Assembly: GCF_014203125.1 (NCBI RefSeq)
Contig: NZ_JACHIH010000004.1
Location: forward strand, 124,001-188,000
Reading direction: 5' to 3'
DNA length: 64,000 bases
From: Rhodopseudomonas rhenobacensis
GTDB lineage: Bacteria; Pseudomonadota; Alphaproteobacteria; Rhizobiales; Xanthobacteraceae
This document shows, piece by piece, positions 1 to 9,471 of the stretch (positions within the stretch are counted from its first letter, which is position 1; every line of letters begins with the position of its first letter). Position numbers and translations under genes: made by a program. Under the pieces are notes generated by a model. It had not been told where the DNA came from, did no database searches, and saw only the letters and a program-made list of their open reading frames with translations.

Positions 1-1011
1 CCGCGTCATCAGATCCTGCAGCGCGAACATGTCCTCGACCGCGGCGAGATCGCCGGCGATCGCGCCGATCCGCTCGCCCTTGACGTCCTTGAGCTTGGCG
101 GCGATCGCCGCAAAAGCTTCCGACCAGGTCGCCGCGCGCAGCTTGCCATTCTCCCGCACATAAGGCCGGTCGAGCCGCTGGGTGCGCAGCCCGTCGACGA
201 TGTGGCGGGTCTTGTCGGAGATCCACTCCTCGTTCACCGCCTCGTTGACGCGCGGCAGGATCCGCATCACTTCGCGGCCGCGGGTGTCGACCCGGATCGC
301 CGAGCCGACCGCGTCCATCACGTCGATCGACTGGGTCTTGCCGAGCTCCCAGGGGCGCGCCGCGAACGCATAGGGCTTCGAGGTCAGCGCCCCGACCGGG
401 CAGATGTCGACCAGATTGCCCTGCAGCTCCGAGGTCAGCGCGCTTTCCAGATAGGTAGTGATCTCGACGTCCTCGCCGCGCCCGGTCAGGCCCATCTCCG
501 GCACGCCGCAGATCTCCGAGGCGAAGCGCACGCAGCGGGTGCACTGGATGCAGCGGTTCATCGAAGTCTTGACCAGCACGCCGAGATATTTGTCTTCCAC
601 CGCGCGCTTGTTTTCGGCGAACCGGCTGGTGTCGGCGCCGTAGCCCATCGCCTGGTCCTGCAGATCGCACTCGCCGCCCTGATCGCAGATCGGGCAATCC
701 AAGGGATGGTTGATCAGCAGGAATTCCATCACGCCTTCGCGCGCCTTCTTGACCATCGGCGAGCGGGTGGAGATTTCCGGCGGCTCGCCCTTCGGTCCCG
801 GCCGGCAGTCGCGTACGCCCCAGGCGCAGCTCGCCACCGGCTTCGGCGTGCCCTTCACCTCGACCAGACACATCCGGCAGTTGCCGGCGATCGACAGCCG
901 CTCGTGGTAGCAGAACCGCGGGATTTCCGCGCCGGCGGCCTCGCAGGCCTGCATCAGCGTGTACTCCGGCGGGACCTCGATTTCCTTGCCGTCGACGATG
1001 AGTTTGATCAT
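1..1011 (-). CDS. nuoG: NADH-quinone oxidoreductase subunit G, N-terminal part (cut by window edge)
   Basis: Large iron-sulfur subunit of complex I. It carries electrons from the NuoE/F module along the peripheral arm toward the quinone site. The visible 337 codons start at ATG 1011. They contain the N-terminal 2Fe-2S ferredoxin fold ([15 protein letters not shown], then a Cys in [10 protein letters not shown]), the His/Cys-ligated cluster region ([19 protein letters not shown]) and the 4Fe-4S stretch [16 protein letters not shown] followed by [11 protein letters not shown]. The molybdopterin-like C-terminal part lies beyond position 1. It starts 7 nt after a small coiled-coil gene and belongs to the nuo operon read right to left; nuoH-N presumably follow off the left edge. 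Recognition is secure. Confidence 0.97.
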   Translation of the reverse strand, partial: MIKLIVDGKEIEVPPEYTLMQACEAAGAEIPRFCYHERLSIAGNCRMCLVEVKGTPKPVASCAWGVRDCRPGPKGEPPEISTRSPMVKKAREGVMEFLLINHPLDCPICDQGGECDLQDQAMGYGADTSRFAENKRAVEDKYLGVLVKTSMNRCIQCTRCVRFASEICGVPEMGLTGRGEDVEITTYLESALTSELQGNLVDICPVGALTSKPYAFAARPWELGKTQSIDVMDAVGSAIRVDTRGREVMRILPRVNEAVNEEWISDKTRHIVDGLRTQRLDRPYVRENGKLRAATWSEAFAAIAAKLKDVKGERIGAIAGDLAAVEDMFALQDLMTR

Positions 1012-1018
1012 TGCGGTC

Positions 1019-1270
1019 TCAATGCGGCTGGTCGACCAGGTCGAGGCGACGCTCGATCCGGTCAAGGCGAGTTTCAACGCGATCGATTCTGCGGTTCACG
1101 CCGGCGATCGAAATTTCCAATTGTGCGACACGTAATTCGACCTGCCCCAGACGTTCTTCCATATTGGTCATTCGCGCCTTCATGTCGCGCATATCGTCCG
1201 ACACCCGATCGAGCTTTTCATCGAGCCGCCGCAGATAGACCAGCACCAGATTGTCGGGTTCGTCCGCCAT
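1019..1270 (-). CDS. small coiled-coil protein between nuoF and nuoG
   Basis: An 83-residue protein of unknown function. After a short lead ([19 protein letters not shown]) nearly the whole chain is heptad-patterned, with hydrophobic a/d positions and repeated R-L-D-R-I/V-E units, so it should form a long coiled coil. It starts 4 nt after the nuoF stop. A GGAG ribosome site lies inside the last nuoF codons, and it ends 7 nt before nuoG, so it is surely co-transcribed with nuo. Its first 14 residues resemble the start of the other coiled-coil gene in this operon (6886-7116): both read M-A-(D)-E-P-D/E-x-L-V/I-x-V-x-L-R. A role in assembly or scaffolding of complex I is only inference from position. 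Confidence 0.8.
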   Translation of the reverse strand: MADEPDNLVLVYLRRLDEKLDRVSDDMRDMKARMTNMEERLGQVELRVAQLEISIAGVNRRIDRVETRLDRIERRLDLVDQPH

Positions 1271-1274
1271 CGCC

Positions 1275-2600
<1,326 letters not shown>

Positions 2601-2618
2601 GGCTAGGCGCGTCCCCGA

Positions 2619-2783
2619 TCAACGATTGGCTTGCATGTAAGCGAGGCCCGCGGCGCATCCGCCGAAGGTCAACGCCCACACCAGGCTGGATTCCAGCGTC
2701 GCGCTCAGCGCGTAGTGCTGCAACAGGAAGATGAACACCGCAGCGGTCACCGCGTGCAGCATGATATAACGCAGATGTTGCAT
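2619..2783 (-). CDS. small membrane protein between nuoE and nuoF
   Basis: A 54-residue hydrophobic protein (MQHLRYIMLHAVTAAVFI...) with one clear transmembrane helix at about residues 6-24 and a second hydrophobic stretch at about 33-49. ATG 2783 is preferred over the in-frame ATG at 2837: GGGGAG lies 8 nt before it, while the upstream ATG has no ribosome site and would overlap the nuoE end. The function is unknown. Being embedded between nuoE and nuoF it is co-transcribed with complex I genes, but no known Nuo subunit of this size belongs at this point in the operon. Confidence 0.7.
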   Translation of the reverse strand: MQHLRYIMLHAVTAAVFIFLLQHYALSATLESSLVWALTFGGCAAGLAYMQANR

Positions 2784-2833
2784 CGGCCCAACTCCCCTGG
2801 ATACCGCCGAACCCGGAACGCCGCGGTCGGTCA

Positions 2834-3589
2834 TCATCGATCTTTTCGGGTGGCGTCGTCAGCCGGCGGCTTCGGCGACGGCCGTTCCTGAACATTCGCC
2901 GCAGCCCCCGGCTTCTTGGCGTCGGAGTCGGTCAGCACCGGGTGCTGCACCGCACCGTGGTCGGCGTCGTTGTCCGGCGCCCCCACCGACTGCAGCACGC
3001 GCGGTCCGCCTTCGGGCGCAGAAAACTGCCGGCCGTTCTGCGGTCCCGGCGTCGGGAAATTGCCGCTGGCAAAACCGTCCAGCACCTTACCGAAATTGTC
3101 CGGTGTCAGATCCTCGTAAGTATCCTTGCTGATCATCACCATCGGGGCGTTGACGCAGGAGCCGAGGCACTCGACCTCTTCCCAGCTGAAATTGCCATCG
3201 TCCGACAGATGGAACGGCTCGTGATGAATGCGGTTCTGGCAGACCTTGATGATGTCCTCGGCGCCGCGCAGCCGGCACGGCGTGGTGCCGCAGACCTGGA
3301 CGTGGACCTTCTTGCCGACCGGCTGCAGCTGAAACATCGTGTAGAAGGTCGCGATCTCCAGCGCGCGGATATGCGGCATCTTCAGAAGATCGGCGACCGC
3401 GCGGATCGCGGCTTCGGTGATCCAGCCGCCGAGTTGTTCATGCGCGCGCCACATGATGGCGATCACCGCGGAGGCCTGCCGGCCGGGCGGATATTTCGCA
3501 ATCTGCTGATGCGCCCATGCGAGATTCTCCTCGGTGAAGGCGAAGCTCTCGGGTTGCAGCTCCTTGGGTGCCAAACGACGGACGGCCAT
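2834..3589 (-). CDS. nuoE: NADH-quinone oxidoreductase subunit E (2Fe-2S)
   Basis: 24-kDa thioredoxin-like subunit of the NADH-oxidising module. Four Cys ligate one 2Fe-2S cluster: VCGTTPC (about residue 100) and ECLGSCVNAP (about 140). The protein is 251 residues. The conserved core ends near residue 180 and is followed by a Pro/Ala/Asp-rich tail of about 70 residues (from PTPGPQNGRQF to the basic end ATRKDR); such C-terminal extensions occur in alphaproteobacterial NuoE. ATG 3589 (MAVRRLAPKELQ) is chosen over the upstream in-frame ATG 3694 because the extra 35 codons overlap the methyltransferase gene and look non-coding. It starts 13 nt after the FkbM gene stop. Confidence 0.96.
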   Translation of the reverse strand: MAVRRLAPKELQPESFAFTEENLAWAHQQIAKYPPGRQASAVIAIMWRAHEQLGGWITEAAIRAVADLLKMPHIRALEIATFYTMFQLQPVGKKVHVQVCGTTPCRLRGAEDIIKVCQNRIHHEPFHLSDDGNFSWEEVECLGSCVNAPMVMISKDTYEDLTPDNFGKVLDGFASGNFPTPGPQNGRQFSAPEGGPRVLQSVGAPDNDADHGAVQHPVLTDSDAKKPGAAANVQERPSPKPPADDATRKDR

Positions 3590-3602
3590 TATCTCAAGTC
3601 TC

Positions 3603-4568
3603 TCATTGAACACGCCGCGAGGCGTCGGCATTAAGTCTATTGATGCGTTCGTCCCAGAACCGGCTGGCGGTGCCGAACACGTTGTATCCGACATTCGACG
3701 CGACCTTGATTCGGTCGAGGATGGCGAAATTGTCGATCGCTTCGAACCGCCCGCTGCTGGGATCGTAGACGTAGAGCTTCAGCGCGGTCTGGGTCAGGAT
3801 GAAGCGCGATACGGTGTGGTTGGCGTCGCTGCCGTGCTCCTCGCACAGGATCATGGCGTCGCCCTGCAGCAGATGCTGGCCGCCCCGGATGGCTTCGATC
3901 TCGACGCCCTCGACGTCGAGCTTGACGATGGACTTGCCGCCGGCGGGCAGCTTGCCCTGCTCCAACAGGCTGTCGAGCGACACCACCTGAACCTGTTCGC
4001 CGCCGGCAGCGGAACCACCCACGATGCTGAACGCCTCGTGCTTGGTGCCGGAGAGGACCGCGGTGCCCGGCGCCGCGCCGATCGCGCAATTCAGAATCGT
4101 GAAGCGGTCGTTGTTGATGCGGGCATTCTCGGCGAGCTTGGCGAAATTCACCGAGGACGGCTCGATGGCGATCACCGGGTGCGCCCCGAACGGCGCGCTC
4201 GACGCCAGCACCGACCAGTAGCCGTAATTGGCGCCGCAATCGACCATCACGTAGTCGACATCGGCGCAGCCGCGAAACAAAAGTTCGATCTCGTTCTCGT
4301 AATGGAACGAGCGATCGAGCAGCTTGCTCCAGTAACCGTCGCCGTAAGGAAACGCGAACATCGCATCCGGATTTAATCGGACCGCGATGTCGCGCTCGGG
4401 CAACGCCTTGCGCAGCAGATTGGCGCAGCGGTTGTAGCCGCGATACGAGAAGGTCGACGACACCCGGGTGCCGGCCCACAGCGCGCCAGCCGCCAGCCGT
4501 TCCCAGGCGTTGGCGCCTTCGAGAACTCCGGTTGCACGGTCGAACTGGATGGGCGGCTGCGCGATCAC
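3603..4568 (-). CDS. FkbM-family SAM-dependent methyltransferase inside the nuo operon
   Basis: A 321-residue protein with the FkbM methyltransferase core: a SAM-binding motif I in [18 protein letters not shown] (about residues 95-112), an acidic ribose-binding position in [11 protein letters not shown], and [15 protein letters not shown] near residue 205, typical of FkbM. Start is GTG 4568, which overlaps the nuoD stop as GTGA, with GGCGAGG just upstream. Translation is therefore coupled to nuoD, and nuoE follows after 13 nt. FkbM enzymes usually O-methylate sugars or small molecules, so the position among complex I genes is unexpected. It could modify a Nuo subunit, or be an unrelated passenger; the sequence cannot decide. 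Base composition is like the neighbours. Confidence 0.9.
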   Translation of the reverse strand: MIAQPPIQFDRATGVLEGANAWERLAAGALWAGTRVSSTFSYRGYNRCANLLRKALPERDIAVRLNPDAMFAFPYGDGYWSKLLDRSFHYENEIELLFRGCADVDYVMVDCGANYGYWSVLASSAPFGAHPVIAIEPSSVNFAKLAENARINNDRFTILNCAIGAAPGTAVLSGTKHEAFSIVGGSAAGGEQVQVVSLDSLLEQGKLPAGGKSIVKLDVEGVEIEAIRGGQHLLQGDAMILCEEHGSDANHTVSRFILTQTALKLYVYDPSSGRFEAIDNFAILDRIKVASNVGYNVFGTASRFWDERINRLNADASRRVQ

Positions 4569-5755
4569 CGATCGACCTCGCCGAACACGATGTCGAGCGA
4601 GCCGAGAATCGCCGAAACGTCCGCCAATAGATGGCCGCGACAAATGAAGTCCATCGCCTGCAGATGCGCGAAGCCCGGCGCGCGGACCTTGCACTTGTAA
4701 GGCTTGTTGCTGCCGTCGGAGACCAGGAACACGCCGAACTCGCCCTTCGGCGCTTCCACCGCGACATAGACCTCGCCGGCCGGCACGCGAAAACCTTCGG
4801 TATAGAGCTTGAAGTGATGGATCAGCGATTCCATCGAGCGCTTCATCTCGCCGCGGCGCGGCGGGAAAATCTTGTTGTCCTCGACCGCCACCGGGCCGCC
4901 GCCGTCGGGCGCGCGCAGCTTGGCGATGCACTGCTGCATGATCCGCACCGACTGCCGCATCTCTTCCATGCGGATGCAGTAACGGTCGTAGCAGTCGCCG
5001 TTCTTGCCGATCGGAATGTCGAATTCCATCTCCTCGTAGCACTCGTAGGGCTGCGACTTGCGCAAGTCCCAGGCGGCGCCGGAGCCGCGCACCATGACGC
5101 CGGAAAAGCCCCACTCCCAGGCCTGCGCCAGCGTCACCACGCCGATATCGACGTTGCGCTGCTTGAAGATCCGGTTGCCGGTGAGCAGCCGGTCGAGATC
5201 GTCGATCACCTGCGGAAACGCGACGCACCACGCCTCGATGTCGTCAACCAGCTTCGGCGGCAGGTCCTGGTGCACGCCGCCGACCCGGAAATACGCCGCG
5301 TGCATCCGGCTGCCGGAGGCGCGCTCGTAGAACATCATCAGCTTTTCGCGCTCTTCGAAGCCCCACAGCGGCGGGGTCAGCGCACCGACGTCCATCGCCT
5401 GCGTGGTGACGTTGAGCAGATGCGACAGGATGCGGCCGATCTCGCAATACAGCACCCGGATCAATTGGGCGCGGCGCGGCACCGCGATGCCCAACAGCTT
5501 CTCGGCGGCGAGGCAGAAGGCGTGCTCCTGATTCATCGGCGCGACGTAGTCCAGCCGATCGAAATACGGGATCGCCTGCAGATAGGTCTTGGCCTCGATC
5601 AGCTTCTCGGTGCCGCGATGCAACAGCCCGATATGCGGATCGACCCGCTCGACGATCTCGCCGTCGAGCTCCAGCACCAGCCGCAGCACGCCGTGCGCCG
5701 CCGGATGCTGCGGTCCGAAATTGATGGTGAAATTGCGAAGCGCGCCCTCAGGCAT
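4565..5755 (-). CDS. nuoD: NADH-quinone oxidoreductase subunit D (49-kDa, quinone site)
   Basis: Subunit D forms, with NuoB, the quinone-reduction site of complex I. It is 396 residues, the normal length. The N-terminal [21 protein letters not shown] signature includes the quinone-site His, followed by HRGTEKLIE and the conserved [17 protein letters not shown]. The C-terminus has the hydrogenase-like [19 protein letters not shown] and a final [15 protein letters not shown] 5755 has GGAGG 9 nt upstream. In this operon the nuoC-nuoD junction is interrupted by an S23-type gene, so nuoD is about 530 nt downstream of nuoC. The stop codon overlaps the start of the FkbM gene. Confidence 0.98.
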   Translation of the reverse strand: MPEGALRNFTINFGPQHPAAHGVLRLVLELDGEIVERVDPHIGLLHRGTEKLIEAKTYLQAIPYFDRLDYVAPMNQEHAFCLAAEKLLGIAVPRRAQLIRVLYCEIGRILSHLLNVTTQAMDVGALTPPLWGFEEREKLMMFYERASGSRMHAAYFRVGGVHQDLPPKLVDDIEAWCVAFPQVIDDLDRLLTGNRIFKQRNVDIGVVTLAQAWEWGFSGVMVRGSGAAWDLRKSQPYECYEEMEFDIPIGKNGDCYDRYCIRMEEMRQSVRIMQQCIAKLRAPDGGGPVAVEDNKIFPPRRGEMKRSMESLIHHFKLYTEGFRVPAGEVYVAVEAPKGEFGVFLVSDGSNKPYKCKVRAPGFAHLQAMDFICRGHLLADVSAILGSLDIVFGEVDR

Positions 5756-5788
5756 GGTGTGCGACCTCCGCAGGCGCCGACGGCGCGC

Positions 5789-5819
5789 GAGCGAGTAGCG
5801 AATGGCGAATGGCGAATGG
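5789..5819 (+). repeat. heptamer array GCGAATG, left flank of S23 gene
   Basis: About four to five tandem units of a 7-bp motif, GCGAATG with variants such as GCGAGTA. It lies directly after the stop codon of the four-helix-bundle gene and before the nuoD ribosome site. The same heptamer occurs in reverse complement on the other side of the gene (6261-6298), so the two arrays are inverted relative to each other. This is read directly from the sequence. Confidence 0.85.
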
Positions 5820-5821
5820 AA

Positions 5822-6202
5822 TCACTGGAGCGACGCCCTCTGCTGAAGCGACCGGATCAAGGCGCGGATCATTTTGCCCAGGCTTTCGCATTGAAGGAGG
5901 ACCGGCTGCACATCGGCCTGCGCAATTGAAACCCGCTGCGCCAGCAGCAGATGGGTTTCGAGTTCCTTCAAGGAGCCCTGCGCGATGCGCAAATGCTGCA
6001 CGAAGCTGCCGGTGTGCTCCCGACCATGACCTTCCGCGATATTGGCCGGCGCCGAGCCCGCCGCACGTCGGATCTGCGATGTCAGGCCGAACAGTTCGTC
6101 GCGCGGAAACTGCCTGGTCAATCGATAGCAAGCCTCGGCCAAGGTCATGGCGTCCTGCCATACCCTGAGGTCCCGATATGAATTGATCGATGGATCGCTC
6201 AA
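5822..6202 (-). CDS. four-helix bundle protein, S23 / 23S-rRNA intervening-sequence family
   Basis: A 126-residue protein with the S23 family signature: YRDLRVWQDAMTLAEACY (residues 9-26), then LTRQFPRDELFGLTSQIRRAA, NIAEGHGREHTGSF and GSLKELETHLLLA. Members form four-helix bundles that oligomerise. They were first seen in rRNA intervening sequences and are often found as orphan insertions; the cellular role is unknown. Start is taken as TTG 6202 because the frame is closed just upstream. It occupies the nuoC-nuoD gap, in the nuo direction, and is bounded by inverted heptamer arrays, which suggests it arrived as a unit. Whether it acts on complex I is unknown. Confidence 0.9.
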   Translation of the reverse strand: MSDPSINSYRDLRVWQDAMTLAEACYRLTRQFPRDELFGLTSQIRRAAGSAPANIAEGHGREHTGSFVQHLRIAQGSLKELETHLLLAQRVSIAQADVQPVLLQCESLGKMIRALIRSLQQRASLQ

Positions 6203-6207
6203 TCGTC

Positions 6208-6298
6208 ATTCCCGCTCGCCGCTCGCTATCCGCCACTCGTCCCGCTTTCCGATCATGCCCTGCTATTGCTATTCGCTATTCGCCACTCGCTATTCGCT
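6208..6298 (+). repeat. heptamer array CATTCGC-type, right flank of S23 gene
   Basis: A regular array at 6261-6298 (units ATTCGCT, ATTCGCC, ACTCGCT, ATTCGCT) and a more degenerate one at 6208-6240 (CGCTCGC, CGCTATC, CGCCACT). The motif is the reverse complement of the array at 5789-5819. The regular array runs into the 3' end of nuoC and supplies its TAG stop codon (GAATAG within a repeat unit at 6290-6292), so the repeat boundary defines the NuoC C-terminus. Confidence 0.8.
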
Positions 6299-6889
6299 TC
6301 TTTTCTCGTCGCCGGGCAGCGGATAGTCCGCACCTTCCCAGGGCGAGAGGAAATCGAATTTGCGGAATTCCTGATTGAGCCGCACCGGCTCGTAGACCAC
6401 GCGCTTCTCGTCGTCGTCGTAGCGGACCTCGACGAAGCCGGAGAGCGGAAAGTCCTTGCGCAGCGGATGGCCGTCGAAGCCGTAGTCGGTGAGGATCCGC
6501 CGCATGTCGGGGTGGCCGGTGAAGATCACGCCGTACAGATCGTAGGCTTCGCGTTCGAACCAGTCGACGCCGGGGAACAGCTCGATCAGCGACGGCACCT
6601 GGGTGGTTTCGCTGGCCTCGGCGCGCAGCCTGATTCGGGTGTTCAGCGACGGCGACAGGAAATGCCAGACCACGTCGAAGCGATTGGCGCGGCCGGGATA
6701 ATCCACTGCGGTGACGTCGATCGGGCTGATGAAGCGGCAGCGCTGATCGTCGCGCAGAAACCGCACCACCTCGACGATCTTGGCGGCATCGACGGTCAGC
6801 GTCAGTTCGCCGAACGCGATCGACGCGCCGCTCACCGCCGCCGGCAGCGCCGCCTTGATGGTTTCGCCGAGCTCCGCGAGGTCTGTCAC
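6290..6889 (-). CDS. nuoC: NADH-quinone oxidoreductase subunit C (30-kDa)
   Basis: Peripheral-arm subunit C of complex I, 199 residues. The family signature is complete: [26 protein letters not shown] matches the pattern [40 protein letters not shown], ending with [10 protein letters not shown]. Start is GTG 6889, overlapping the stop of the upstream coiled-coil gene as GTGA, so translation is probably coupled. The last residues (KRSE) and the stop codon fall in the heptamer array at 6261-6298, so the original C-terminus may have been altered when that array arrived. Confidence 0.97.
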   Translation of the reverse strand: MTDLAELGETIKAALPAAVSGASIAFGELTLTVDAAKIVEVVRFLRDDQRCRFISPIDVTAVDYPGRANRFDVVWHFLSPSLNTRIRLRAEASETTQVPSLIELFPGVDWFEREAYDLYGVIFTGHPDMRRILTDYGFDGHPLRKDFPLSGFVEVRYDDDEKRVVYEPVRLNQEFRKFDFLSPWEGADYPLPGDEKRSE

Positions 6890-7116
6890 TTCTGGCTCTC
6901 CAAGTCCCGAACCTTCTTTTCCAGCGCCTCGATGCGTTCCTCGAATTCGCCGGTAATCAGCTTGCTCATCAGCGTATCGGCCGTGAGCGCGTGCTTGAAG
7001 CTCTTCTGCACGCTCTCCATAACGTCGAACCGCGCATCCATATGTTGGCGCAACGCCACCAGTTCAGCCCGCATCTCACGCAGCAAAACCACGATCAGGT
7101 CTTCAGGCTCGGCCAT
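6886..7116 (-). CDS. small coiled-coil protein between nuoB and nuoC
   Basis: A 76-residue protein of unknown function that begins [19 protein letters not shown]. Heptad-like stretches run at about residues 10-35 and 52-74 ([16 protein letters not shown]). ATG 7116 follows AGGGG; a TTG two codons upstream is possible. It lies 10 nt after the nuoB stop and overlaps the nuoC start (GTGA), so it is an integral part of the operon. The N-terminus is clearly similar to the coiled-coil protein at 1019-1270, suggesting an ancient duplicate. No catalytic motif is visible. Confidence 0.78.
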   Translation of the reverse strand: MAEPEDLIVVLLREMRAELVALRQHMDARFDVMESVQKSFKHALTADTLMSKLITGEFEERIEALEKKVRDLESQK

Positions 7117-7126
7117 CCCCAAACCC

Positions 7127-7732
7127 CTAGCGTTCGATGGTTCCGGTACGCCGGATCTTCTTCTGCAGCAGCATCACGCCGTACAGCAGCGCTTCCGCGG
7201 TCGGCGGACATCCCGGCACGTAGATATCGATCGGCACGATGCGGTCGCAGCCACGCACCACGGCGTAGGAGTAGTGGTAATAACCGCCGCCATTGGCGCA
7301 GGAGCCCATCGAGATGACGTAGCGCGGCTCCGGCATCTGGTCGTAGACCTTGCGCAACGCCGGCGCCATCTTGTTGGTCAGCGTGCCGGCGACGATCATC
7401 ACGTCGGACTGCCGCGGAGAGGCGCGCGGCGCGAAGCCGAAGCGTTCGGCGTCGTAGCGCGGCATCGACATCTGCATCATCTCGACCGCGCAGCAGGCCA
7501 GACCGAAGGTCATCCACATCAAGGAGCCGGTGCGCGCCCAGGTGATCAGGTCGTCGGTCGCGGCGACGAAGAAGCCCTTGTCGGCGAGTTCGTTGTTGAC
7601 CTCGAGGAAAAACCGATCGTCGGCGCCGACCGGGCGGCCGGTGCGCGGATCGAGAATGCCGGTCGCGGCGGGCGCGACCAACGGCTGCGCCAAGCGCGGC
7701 CCAGCATTGGTGGGGTGCGGGCTCAATCCCAT
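7127..7732 (-). CDS. nuoB: NADH-quinone oxidoreductase subunit B (N2 cluster)
   Basis: The 20-kDa subunit that carries the terminal 4Fe-4S cluster N2 next to the quinone site. It has 201 residues from ATG 7732, overlapping the nuoA stop (ATGGGATTGA). The cluster ligands are visible: the tandem Cys in [12 protein letters not shown] (about residue 75), [16 protein letters not shown] and [14 protein letters not shown]. The conserved R-Y-D[16 protein letters not shown] segment precedes the second ligand. The N-terminal 40 residues ([11 protein letters not shown]...) are variable, as is usual for alphaproteobacteria. Confidence 0.98.
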   Translation of the reverse strand: MGLSPHPTNAGPRLAQPLVAPAATGILDPRTGRPVGADDRFFLEVNNELADKGFFVAATDDLITWARTGSLMWMTFGLACCAVEMMQMSMPRYDAERFGFAPRASPRQSDVMIVAGTLTNKMAPALRKVYDQMPEPRYVISMGSCANGGGYYHYSYAVVRGCDRIVPIDIYVPGCPPTAEALLYGVMLLQKKIRRTGTIER

Positions 7733-8088
7733 TCCAGCGCGCCCTTCTTCCATTCGTAGGCGAAACCGACCGTCAGCACGCCGAGAAACGTCATCATCGA
7801 CCAGAACCCGGTGGCGCCGAGCTTCCCGAACGCCACCGCCCAGGGAAACAGAAATGCGACTTCGAGATCGAAGATGATGAACAGGATCGCCACCAGGTAG
7901 AACCTGACGTCGAATTTCATTCGGGCGTCGCCGAAAGCATTGAATCCGCATTCATAGGCGGAGAGTTTTTCAGGGTCCGGCTGCTGGTAGGCGACCACGA
8001 AAGGCGCCACCAGCATCGCCAGGCACAACCCTGCAGCGACCATGATAAAGATCACAATTGGAAGATAATTCGGCAGAATGCCGCTCAT
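7723..8088 (-). CDS. nuoA: NADH-quinone oxidoreductase subunit A
   Basis: Membrane subunit A, 121 residues with three transmembrane helices (about 8-30, 64-84, 90-110). The family hallmark [35 protein letters not shown] is split between the cytoplasmic loop that caps the quinone chamber and helix 2. ATG 8088 has AGGGA 10 nt upstream; the longer frame to 8178 has no support. It is the first gene of the operon. A promoter is expected in the next 100 nt. Confidence 0.97.
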   Translation of the reverse strand: MSGILPNYLPIVIFIMVAAGLCLAMLVAPFVVAYQQPDPEKLSAYECGFNAFGDARMKFDVRFYLVAILFIIFDLEVAFLFPWAVAFGKLGATGFWSMMTFLGVLTVGFAYEWKKGALEWD

Positions 8089-8150
8089 CGGCCGTCCCTG
8101 TTCCCGCGACGTGCGCTGCCGCGGCTTGTTGCGTTTTAGAATTGCTCTGG

Positions 8151-8178
8151 CTTTAGCGCAGCGCAATAGGGGTGGCAA
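8151..8178 (-). promoter_or_regulatory. candidate nuo operon promoter
   Basis: On the minus strand TTGCCA (8178-8173) and CTAAAG (8156-8151) are 16 nt apart, about 65 nt upstream of nuoA. The -35 match is good and the -10 match weak. It is the best sigma-70-like pair seen in the first 150 nt upstream of nuoA; the call is tentative. Confidence 0.3.
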
Positions 8179-8697
8179 GACACGCTCTTAGGAGGCTGTC
8201 CTGGCCCGCCGGGCGGCGGCGAGCGGGAACTTGCAACAACGCGAGTTCATCGGCAAGTCATAGAGTGAATCACGAACGCCTCCGCGTTTTACTCGCAACT
8301 CATCGGCGATTCTTGCCGGCTTGGCGGTCGGCCGTTCGGCACGAATCGTCGGCGGGTGATCCCGCCGCATTGCAGCCACTCAGCACCGACCCAAATCGCC
8401 GGCGGCCTCGTCGCTCGTCATCCGCCGTTGGATGGAGCATTGAGATGGGAGGCCGCCACGGCGCCTTCAAGAGCCTTGCAGGCCGGCCTTGCCGACGGCG
8501 GAGGCGCCTCCGCATCGTCCCAGCTCAGCCAAGCGCCACGCCCCTCCCCGCGGCGCCCTGCGCAGCTGATGCCGCGCGCGGGCCCTTCGCGCGTCACGCG
8601 ATGCCGAATGCCGGCGATGCAGCGTCACGCGGAGGCGCGGAGGGCAACGGGCCACAGCAAAACGCTGGCGGATTGCCGAGGGCGAAGCGGAAACGTC
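8179..8697. other. intergenic stretch with no supported gene
   Basis: The region between the nuo operon and the tandem repeat before tRNA-Asp. Open frames exist on both strands, but none has family resemblance, a good ribosome site or a consistent codon pattern. I see nothing functional beyond the nuo upstream region. Confidence 0.5.
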
Positions 8698-8775
8698 GAA
8701 AGCCAGGGAAGCTCGAAAGCCAGGAAGCTCGAAAGCCGGGAAGCTCGAAAGCCAGGAAGCATCGAAAGCGGGGGA
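8698..8775. repeat. 16-17 bp tandem repeat, about 4.5 copies
   Basis: Units read GAAAGCCAGGAAGCTC with single-base changes and two 17-bp versions (GAAAGCCAGGGAAGCTC, GAAAGCCAGGAAGCATC). Each unit contains two AAGC steps. The array lies just downstream of tRNA-Asp as that gene is read. No coding function is apparent. Confidence 0.85.
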
Positions 8776-8812
8776 AGATGCGCCGCGCGGATCGAAGGGC
8801 CATTGAAATCAA

Positions 8813-8889
<77 letters not shown>

Positions 8890-9102
8890 GTGATGTGCAT
8901 CGCGCAGGTGACGGGACTTAAAGGGCGGACCGATGCAAGTCAAGGCTGTCGCGAAACCCTTTTTTTGCCGGTGGCTTTTTGCGAGGGTGATGCAAATAAT
9001 GGGCTATTTACGGGCCAAACGGCGTAGGCAGAGCGCCCCCGAATCGTTTAATGCCTGATACGTCTTAGTTTCCTAAGCCGACAACAACCTGGAGGGCCAA
9101 AA

Positions 9103-9417
9103 ATGGCGAAGAAAGCAGCGACCGCGAAAGCCGCGACACCGACCACCGTGACGCTCAAGCATCTGGCGGCCGCATTGGCCGAAGAGCATGAATTGTCGAA
9201 GAAGCAGACCGAGACCATCCTCGGCGACCTGGTCGGCCGCATCACCAAGCACCTCAAGAAGGGCGAACGGATCCGAATCGTCGGCCTCGGCATCCTGCAG
9301 GTCCGCAAGCGCGCCGCCCGCATGGGCCGCAATCCCGCGACCGGCGAAGCGATCCAGATCAAGGCCAGCAAGAAGGTCGCTTTCCGCGCCGCCAAGGAAC
9401 TGAAGGAAGCGGTCTGA
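9103..9417 (+). CDS. HU-family DNA-binding protein
   Basis: A 104-residue basic protein of the HU/IHF family. After a Lys/Ala-rich, histone-like N-terminal lead of about 18 residues (MAKKAATAKAAT...), the HU fold follows: helices over LAAALAEEHELSKKQTETILGDLV, the GERIRIVGLGILQVRKRAARMGRNPATGEAI segment that includes the DNA-binding beta arm with R-N-P-x-T-G, and a final AFRAAKELKEAV helix. ATG 9103 has GGAGG 8 nt upstream. It acts on the nucleoid as an architectural protein. It is transcribed alone between tRNA-Asp and pepT. Confidence 0.93.
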   Translation: MAKKAATAKAATPTTVTLKHLAAALAEEHELSKKQTETILGDLVGRITKHLKKGERIRIVGLGILQVRKRAARMGRNPATGEAIQIKASKKVAFRAAKELKEAV

Positions 9418-9471
9418 GCTCGACCGTCTAAGCAGGCCTATTCCGGACCGCCGCGCCGCGGCAGCGCCGGA

